A DNA stretch of 64,000 nucleotides from an uncultured Alphaproteobacteria bacterium (GTDB taxonomy: Bacteria > Pseudomonadota > Alphaproteobacteria > RF32 > CAG-239): the NCBI GenBank assembly GCA_934276635.1, contig CAKQTH010000002.1, forward strand, positions 177,733 through 241,732, in the 5' to 3' direction. Below, one piece after another: positions 58,823-64,000 of the stretch. The position numbers and the translations under genes are program-made. The number at the start of each line of letters is the position of its first letter. The stretch's first letter is position 1. A model generated the notes under the pieces. It was not told the DNA's origin. It saw only the letters and a program-made list of their open reading frames with translations, and made no database searches.

Positions 58823-59563
58823 TCAATATTTGACACCGAAAAAATACAGCCCGCAGGCAGGTGCGGTCGGCCCTGCTGCCGCGCGATTTTTCGCCTCTAA
58901 AATTTCTTTGACTTTTTCCGACGCAAGATGGCCGTCGCCGACCATTTTCAGCGTTCCGACCATATTTCGAACCTGATGATACAAAAACGATTTTGCCTCA
59001 ACATAAAACCTGATTTCATCGCCGACTTTTTCAATATCAAGCTTGTCTAAGGTCTTCATCGGAGACAAAGCCTGACATTCCGCCGCACGAAAAGATGTAA
59101 AGTCGTGATGTCCGAGCAGATATTTTGCCCCTTCGCGCATTTTTTCAACATCAAGCTCAACCGGCACCCACCACACCCGATTTTTATCCAAAACGGACGG
59201 GGCGCGGCGATTTAAGATTCGATATACATACGAACGCGATTTTGCCGAAAATCTGGCATTAAAATTTTCATCGACGATTTCCGCATTAATGACGCAAACC
59301 GGAGCATCGGCCTCGCGCAGATAAAAATTCAACGCCTCGCGAATCTTAAACGGTTCAAATTCTTTTGAAATATCAAAATGAGCGACCTGTCCCAAAGCGT
59401 GAACTCCGGCGTCGGTTCTCCCCGCCCCGAAAATCTCGGCTTCTTCTTTGCACACATTTTTCAGCGAATCCACCAAAAGGCTTTGCACGCTGTCGCCTTC
59501 GCGCTGTTTTTGCCAACCGACAAGGTTTGTTCCGTCATATTCTATGGTTATTTTGTATCGCAT
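58823..59563 (-). CDS. truA: tRNA pseudouridine(38-40) synthase
   Basis: 246 residues. The TruA signature FGAGRTDAGVHALGQVAHFD holds the catalytic aspartate near residue 52; YDGTNLVGWQKQ and FLYHQVRNMVGTL are typical. It modifies the anticodon arm of several tRNAs. Converges with yraN with three bases between. Confidence 0.95.
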   Translation of the reverse strand: MRYKITIEYDGTNLVGWQKQREGDSVQSLLVDSLKNVCKEEAEIFGAGRTDAGVHALGQVAHFDISKEFEPFKIREALNFYLREADAPVCVINAEIVDENFNARFSAKSRSYVYRILNRRAPSVLDKNRVWWVPVELDVEKMREGAKYLLGHHDFTSFRAAECQALSPMKTLDKLDIEKVGDEIRFYVEAKSFLYHQVRNMVGTLKMVGDGHLASEKVKEILEAKNRAAAGPTAPACGLYFFGVKY

Positions 59564-59575
59564 TTTGTTTCTTTA

Positions 59576-59609
59576 TAAAAAATGAGGCCGAATTTTGTTC
59601 AGCCTCATT
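59576..59609 (-). terminator. terminator after the Gfo/Idh oxidoreductase gene
   Basis: On the minus strand AATGAGGC (59609-59602) pairs with GCCTCATT (59588-59581), followed by TTTTAT. Confidence 0.85.
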
Positions 59610-59638
59610 GATACCTTATTTTTTTTCAGTTGGCAAGC

Positions 59639-60658
59639 CTAGCCGACAACCTTTTTCAAAACTACCGGTTCAGCCTGAGAAAAGCCGAGTTTTTCCTGAA
59701 CTTTCCAGATAACCTTCAAAGCTTCAAGTGCTTTTTCGCCGCTGATACGCGGAGTTGCGTTTCCGTTAACACACTCGACAAAGTGCGCAAGTTCTGCCTG
59801 CAACGGCTGATTTGTCGGAATAAACAACTGTTCAACACTGCCTTTTAAGCCATAGTTCATCCAATCCGGAATATTTTCCTGATTTACATACGGCATACGC
59901 CCCTGAGAATGAACATTGATACTCTGATTGATAAAGTCCATATCAATATAGTTTGTATCGGTCGTAACGGTCAGAGTGCGGACGCGAGCCTGTGTAATAC
60001 GGCTGGCGGTCAGATTTGCGGTAACGCCGTTTTCAAACTCTACCAAAGCGGTGATATAATCTTTTCCGCTCGGATGATCAGGTGTCTTGACAGCCGCGGC
60101 CTGAACATTTTTGACCGGAGATTTAACCAGATTTTGCACAACTTCAATATCGTGAATCATCAAATCCATCGCAACATCAACATCGGTAATGCGACCGGAA
60201 GCGGCAGACATTCTCTGTGCGGTAAGCGAGCGGATTTTGCTGTTGTCGTTCAAAATTTTGGTCATTTGCTCAACTGCCGGATTAAATTCTTCAATATGTC
60301 CGACCAAAAGAACAACATTGTTCTTTTTTGCCGCGTTAATCAGGCGCATACATTCGTCTTCGGTTGCGGCCAGCGGTTTTTCAATCAGGCAGTGAATGCC
60401 TTTATTCAAGAAAAATTCGCCGACTTCGGCATGCGTAACAGATGTTGTAACAACACTTACGGCATCAACATTTTTTGCAACTTCTTCCAACGAAGAAAAA
60501 GCCTTAATACCAAACATTTCTGCCGCGTTTTGAGCCGCCTGTGGAAAAATATCATAAACACCGACCAACTTGACATTCGGAAGGTTTTTATATGTTTTGA
60601 GGTGGTTTTTTCCCATCATTCCGGCGCCGATTACGGCAACTTTAAGTATTTTGCTCAC
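59639..60658 (-). CDS. Gfo/Idh/MocA-family NAD(P)-dependent oxidoreductase
   Basis: 339 residues from a GTG with GAGGAC upstream. N-terminal Rossmann domain VAVIGAGMMGKNHLKTY, the conserved LIEKPLA near residue 92, and the C-terminal alpha/beta domain with DLMIHDIEVVQ. Such enzymes oxidise sugars, including UDP-GlcNAc 3-dehydrogenase (GnnA) in lipid A synthesis, but the substrate cannot be read here. It stands alone with its own terminator. Confidence 0.85.
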   Translation of the reverse strand: MSKILKVAVIGAGMMGKNHLKTYKNLPNVKLVGVYDIFPQAAQNAAEMFGIKAFSSLEEVAKNVDAVSVVTTSVTHAEVGEFFLNKGIHCLIEKPLAATEDECMRLINAAKKNNVVLLVGHIEEFNPAVEQMTKILNDNSKIRSLTAQRMSAASGRITDVDVAMDLMIHDIEVVQNLVKSPVKNVQAAAVKTPDHPSGKDYITALVEFENGVTANLTASRITQARVRTLTVTTDTNYIDMDFINQSINVHSQGRMPYVNQENIPDWMNYGLKGSVEQLFIPTNQPLQAELAHFVECVNGNATPRISGEKALEALKVIWKVQEKLGFSQAEPVVLKKVVG

Positions 60659-60752
60659 AATAAAAGTCCTCTATGTTATTGATAATGGCTACCTTATAAC
60701 AAATTTTTCACAAAACCGCTTTTAAATTCTTGTTACTAATTATTACAACACA

Positions 60753-60789
60753 AAAAAGCGTGCATATACAATATGGTACACGCGTTTTT
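60753..60789 (-). terminator. terminator-like hairpin after phoB
   Basis: GCGTGCATAT (60758-60767) pairs with ATATG-CACGC (60771-60775 and 60779-60783) around a GTA bulge; A and T runs flank it (AAAAAA and TTTTT). Confidence 0.65.
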
Positions 60790-60808
60790 CTTTTGCATTG
60801 TTACAAAT

Positions 60809-61525
60809 TTATTGTTCCGATTCGGACTGTTCTTCGTCCGAAGAAAGGCTGTTATCGATAGAATATCCAACCGCGCGGATTGTTCTTATATAATCCGGAC
60901 CGAATTCGTTCATTGTTTTTCTGAGACGGCGGATATGCACATCAACCGTGCGTAATTCCACAAAAATGTTGTCGCCCCAAACGCTTTTGAGCAAAAGCTC
61001 GCGTGAAAAAACTTTGCGCGGCGACGAAAGCAGCATCTTAAGCAGACGAAATTCGGTAGGTCCGAGGTGGATATAGTTGTCTCCGCGGAAAACCTTTTTT
61101 TCAACCAAATCCATTCTGATATCTTCAAAAACATATTCTTTTTTGCCGGAAGTTTCAGGTGTGCGGCGCAGATTGGTTTTGATACGCGCCAAAAGCTCGG
61201 GAACCGAAAACGGCTTTGTAACATAGTCATCGGCGCCAGACATCAGCCCTTTTACCTTGTCTTCTTCCTGACTTTTTGCGGTCAGCATAATTATCGGAAC
61301 ATTTTTGATTTCCGGATTGTTGCGGATTTGTTTGCAAATTTCAACGCCGGACTTTTCCGGAAGCATCCAATCAAGCAAAACCAGAGCCGGTTCGCTTTCA
61401 ACAATATGCTGCACGGCTTTGCCTCCGTTTCCTTCAACTTCAACCTTATAGCCTTCTTTTTCAAGATTATATTTCAAAAGCAGAGCCAGCGGTTCTTCGT
61501 CTTCAACAATCATTATCAGCGCCAT
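60809..61525 (-). CDS. phoB: PhoB/OmpR-family response regulator
   Basis: 238 residues. Receiver domain with IMIVEDEEPLAL, the phosphorylated aspartate in LVLLDWMLPEKSG and lysine in VTKPFSV; the OmpR-type winged helix follows (LGPTEFRLLKMLLSSPRKVFSRELLL, VDVHIRRLRKTM, IRTIRAVGYSI). PhoB is the closest match; no adjacent histidine kinase or pst genes are present. GGAG ribosome site; it starts 12 bases after rpe. Confidence 0.86.
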   Translation of the reverse strand: MALIMIVEDEEPLALLLKYNLEKEGYKVEVEGNGGKAVQHIVESEPALVLLDWMLPEKSGVEICKQIRNNPEIKNVPIIMLTAKSQEEDKVKGLMSGADDYVTKPFSVPELLARIKTNLRRTPETSGKKEYVFEDIRMDLVEKKVFRGDNYIHLGPTEFRLLKMLLSSPRKVFSRELLLKSVWGDNIFVELRTVDVHIRRLRKTMNEFGPDYIRTIRAVGYSIDNSLSSDEEQSESEQ

Positions 61526-61537
61526 TTTCTTTCTCCG

Positions 61538-62173
61538 TTATCGCAGCATTTTTATATTTTCGGCATAATCCGTTCCGGCAAAAACACTTGTTCCCGCAAC
61601 CAGAATATCCGCACCGGCCGCAATGCAATTTGCCGCTGTTTTTGCATTTATTCCGCCGTCTACGGCAATTTTGACATTTTTGCCGCTCAGCATTTTTTTC
61701 AGATTAGAAATTTTTTCGATTGCGGAAGGTATAAATTTTTGTCCGCCGAATCCTGGATTTACGCTCATCACTAACACTTCATCAATTTTGTCGGCAACAT
61801 ATTCCAACTCTTTTTCAGATGTTGACGGATTCAGCGCAACTCCGGCCTTTATGCCGAAAGCTTTGATTTGCTCAACCGCCTTATCCAGATGCAGGCAGCA
61901 TTCCGCATGAACCGTAAGCCCATCAGCTCCGCACGATGCAAACCACGGAATGACCTCAAGCGGATTGTCGACCATCAGATGCACATCAAAAAACAGATTT
62001 GTATGAGAGCGTAGGCTTTTTATAAGCGCGGGACCGAATGTCAGATTCGGAACAAAATGTCCGTCCATAACATCAAAATGCAATCTGTCTGCGCCTGCTT
62101 TTTCAAGCGCTTTAACCTCTTGAGCCAAACGCGAAAAATCTGCCGATAACAGGCTTGGAGCAATCAAAACCAT
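61538..62173 (-). CDS. rpe: ribulose-phosphate 3-epimerase
   Basis: 211 residues. TIM barrel signatures: MVLIAPSLLSADFS, HFDVMDGHFVPNLTFG and VLVMSVNPGFGGQKFI with the catalytic aspartate. It interconverts ribulose and xylulose 5-phosphates. AGGAG ribosome site; probably co-transcribed with phoB. Confidence 0.96.
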   Translation of the reverse strand: MVLIAPSLLSADFSRLAQEVKALEKAGADRLHFDVMDGHFVPNLTFGPALIKSLRSHTNLFFDVHLMVDNPLEVIPWFASCGADGLTVHAECCLHLDKAVEQIKAFGIKAGVALNPSTSEKELEYVADKIDEVLVMSVNPGFGGQKFIPSAIEKISNLKKMLSGKNVKIAVDGGINAKTAANCIAAGADILVAGTSVFAGTDYAENIKMLR

Positions 62174-62315
62174 ATTTTTCTCCTCAAATAATATGTTTTA
62201 TAATAACAGCACCAACAAAAAAAACAACCCAAAATATTTTTTGCCGCATTGATTTTGCTTTTTTGACGATTATTTAAATTTTGACCCTCATTTTTATAGC
62301 GAAAGGAACAAAATT

Positions 62316-62813
62316 ATGGGAGAAATGGCAAGAAGAATCGTAAAGCTTGATAAAGGCGAGCTACTCAAAATGTTAAATGCCGCTTTGGCAGAAGAATGGC
62401 TGGCATATTATCAATATTGGATAGGCGCAAAAATTGTTGTCGGCGCAATGCGTCCGCATATTCAGGAAGAATTTGAAAAACACGCAAAAGAAGAGCTTAA
62501 ACACGCCGATTGGCTGGCAACAAGAATTGTTCAGCTGGACGGAACTCCGGTATTGTCTCCTGCAGATTGGGACAAAGTCGTAAAATGCAAATATGAAACA
62601 CCGGACGACAGCTATGTTATGACAATTCTGAAACAAAATCTCGATTCCGAAAGATGCGCCATCGGCCGTTATCAATCGATTTGCGACGCATGTTTCGGCA
62701 AAGATTATGAAACATTCAGAATCTGTTCAAAAATTTTGCGCGATGAAATTGACCACGAACAGGATATGGAAGATTATATCAACGACATATCTTCCGCCAT
62801 GGGACATTTCTGA
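62316..62813 (+). CDS. ferritin-like diiron protein (bacterioferritin/DPSL type)
   Basis: 165 residues, four-helix bundle. Metal-site residues in LAEEWLAYYQYW, then HAKEELKHADWLATRIV (ExxH) and LDSERCAIGRYQ, with EIDHEQDMED closing. The fold is bacterioferritin-like; the Met haem ligand is not certain. A role in iron storage or oxygen stress is likely. AAAGGA ribosome site. The downstream gene starts after 87 bases. Confidence 0.82.
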   Translation: MGEMARRIVKLDKGELLKMLNAALAEEWLAYYQYWIGAKIVVGAMRPHIQEEFEKHAKEELKHADWLATRIVQLDGTPVLSPADWDKVVKCKYETPDDSYVMTILKQNLDSERCAIGRYQSICDACFGKDYETFRICSKILRDEIDHEQDMEDYINDISSAMGHF

Positions 62814-62841
62814 TTTTGTACAATTTAAAGAAAACATCTTG

Positions 62842-62888
62842 CTTTTTGGCGATTTATGCTGTATTATGACAAAAAAATCGCCAAAAAG
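62842..62888 (+). promoter_or_regulatory. long hairpin that covers part of the next gene's ribosome site
   Basis: A perfect 14-pair stem: 62842-62855 with 62875-62888, loop 19 bases. The right arm includes the first half of AAGGAG (62886-62891), the ribosome site for the gene at 62901. No U run follows, so it is not a simple terminator. Confidence 0.65.
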
Positions 62889-62900
62889 GAGATGCGTTTA

Positions 62901-63878
62901 ATGCTTGAAAAAATCAAACAGGCCATATTGGAAAGAAGAATCAACCGCGCGTCGGAAAAGATTTTAGCTCCAACACCGGAACAAAATCCGGTCAATAACT
63001 TTTATCAAAAAATGGTTGACACTCTTATCCAAACATTCGGTGCTGATGCTCTCGATAAGGAAAAAGGTCTTGTAAAAACCGACGAACACGGCAATCTTTC
63101 GGAAGAAACCATCAGCTATTGCAACGGCTTGTTTTGTAATAACGCATTTAATTTGCTGTTTGAAAGCCCGTCGATTATAAATCCGTTCAAGTCTTTTGCC
63201 TATATTGACGATGTTGTCTCCGGCGGAAAGAACGGAATTATCGACAAAGAAAGCGAAACCGTCAGCGAAAAGAACATTTCTGACATAAGCGAAAGATATG
63301 AAGCTCTTCCGGTTTTGCCGATTGTCCGCGCTATCGGGGTAATTTCGGTAAAACTGAATAGTATATCTGAAAATATCGGGGCGGCCGCTCCAGTCAATAT
63401 AAACGAATCGCTCAGCACCGTAAAAGAAACTATTGATACTATGCTGGACATTATGCCGAGAGAAAGTATTGATAATGCTTGCCTTGCGATTAATACAATG
63501 ATTAAAAACGCGACATCGGCCAGCGATGATAAAGAAGGAACATATAAACTTCAGGAAGAGTTTTTGAATAAGCTGATTGACAATAAGAAGAATCCGAAAC
63601 TTCAGAGCAAAGCTTATCTTGAGATGGCGTTGATGCATAAATCACAAATTACAAAGGCTATCGGTTTTGCCGGTGAAGAAGTTACACATGACCAAAACTG
63701 CAGAATCGCGGCAACCGAGTGTTGCAAAAAATCATGGCAGGTTCTTCCGGCAAAAGAAAAAGAACTCAAAGCAAAAGCCTATGCCGCATATGCAAAAACA
63801 GCAAGAGGCGCCGGCATTGAAGAAAAAGACATCCTTCCTGAATTTTCGCCGAAACCAAAACGCGAAAAATCTCGCTAG
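62901..63878 (+). CDS. helical cytoplasmic protein of unknown function
   Basis: 325 residues from an ATG nine bases after AAGGAG; an ATG at 62892 would leave no spacing. Mostly alpha-helical and charged, no signal peptide, low in aromatic residues, with a lysine-rich C-terminal tail. No family is recognised. The ribosome site is partly covered by the hairpin upstream. A strong terminator follows. Confidence 0.62.
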   Translation: MLEKIKQAILERRINRASEKILAPTPEQNPVNNFYQKMVDTLIQTFGADALDKEKGLVKTDEHGNLSEETISYCNGLFCNNAFNLLFESPSIINPFKSFAYIDDVVSGGKNGIIDKESETVSEKNISDISERYEALPVLPIVRAIGVISVKLNSISENIGAAAPVNINESLSTVKETIDTMLDIMPRESIDNACLAINTMIKNATSASDDKEGTYKLQEEFLNKLIDNKKNPKLQSKAYLEMALMHKSQITKAIGFAGEEVTHDQNCRIAATECCKKSWQVLPAKEKELKAKAYAAYAKTARGAGIEEKDILPEFSPKPKREKSR

Positions 63879-63895
63879 AATGATGCTATTTCAAG

Positions 63896-63928
63896 AAACA
63901 ACCCCGCATCGTCTGCGGGGTTGTTTTT
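63896..63928. terminator. bidirectional terminator before the right edge
   Basis: AAACAACCCCGCA (63896-63908) and TGCGGGGTTGTTT (63914-63926) form a 13-pair stem with TCGTC loop, then TT. Confidence 0.92.
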
Positions 63929-63937
63929 ATCAATGGA

Positions 63938-64000
63938 TTAATTAAACCGCCAGTTTACAACGCACTTATTTTCTGAGCCGCAATCACAAACTTCCGCGGC
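63938..64000 (-). CDS. 3' end of a second pilin-like gene (partial)
   Basis: On the minus strand the last 20 codons before TAA (63940-63938) read VCDCGSENKCVVNWRF at the end, closely like the ICTCTSTKNNCVVGWRF tail of the pilin at 27.4 kb. Both have the CxC then C-V-V-x-W-R-F pattern. The rest is outside the window, so the prepilin signal cannot be checked. Confidence 0.7.
   Translation of the reverse strand, partial: AAEVCDCGSENKCVVNWRFN

Noticed and set aside
1..64000. CRISPR arrays, tRNA or rRNA genes, insertion sequences
   Set aside because: Gaps between genes were read for direct repeats, cloverleaf stems and transposase-like frames; none was found.

Overview
This 64 kb window is a gene-dense, moderately AT-rich bacterial chromosome segment. 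It reads as an alphaproteobacterium, probably an anaerobic, host-associated (gut-type) lineage. Alphaproteobacterial signs are a DUF4167 protein behind prmC, an ATP12-type ATPase assembly domain, CarD, an LptE between leuS and holA, an LpoA-like lipoprotein divergent from rsmI, and the rpsT-dnaA-dnaN-recF block. An [FeFe]-hydrogenase maturation GTPase (HydF) argues for anaerobic metabolism. The taxonomic placement is inference; no rRNA or tRNA gene was seen.

Layout. 1-9.5 kb: the end of a VirD4-like coupling protein, rarA, an RluC-type pseudouridine synthase, AsmA, an ATP12 domain, a small DUF2769 and helical-repeat pair, an outer membrane beta-barrel with an attenuator-like leader, tolB and ruvX. 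9.5-20.3 kb: amidase, TatA-like and SPOR proteins (- strand), xthA, an S41 peptidase, rpmG, then the - strand genes xerC, uvrA, carD, trmL, holA and lptE. 20.3-30.7 kb: leuS, rsmB, two unknown genes, ssb, a type IV pilin-like gene with a poly-G promoter, tsf, rpsB and a glycine-zipper lipoprotein. 30.7-44.7 kb: asnS, rpoH, prmC, DUF4167, a TetR unit with two HExxH membrane proteins nearby, tatD, tcdA, hydF, a degenerate HAD protein, a voltage-gated channel and a prepilin peptidase. 44.8-64 kb: rplY, pth, ychF, a J-domain protein, mutM, rpsT, dnaA, dnaN, recF, recR, ybaB, dnaX, the SRP RNA, the LpoA-like gene, rsmI, yraN, truA, a Gfo/Idh oxidoreductase, phoB, rpe, a ferritin-like protein and an unknown gene. 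The 3' end of a second pilin-like gene lies at the right edge.

How the genes work together. Most of the window is core replication and repair (dnaA, dnaN, dnaX, holA, ssb, recF, recR, rarA, ruvX, uvrA, mutM, xthA, xerC), translation (leuS, asnS, rpsB, tsf, rpsT, rpmG, rplY, pth, RNA modification enzymes, SRP RNA) and envelope work (tolB, lptE, asmA, LpoA-like, SPOR, amidase). The accessory signal is surface biology. The pilin-like gene sits behind a promoter whose spacer contains nine consecutive G residues, an arrangement known for phase-variable surface proteins elsewhere. A second pilin tail and a prepilin peptidase are in the same window. Other notable points are a nine-A slippage tract in dnaX, a channel with an unusual TLDGWA selectivity filter, a Shine-Dalgarno-sequestering hairpin, and leaders with terminators ahead of the outer membrane protein and the DUF4167 gene.
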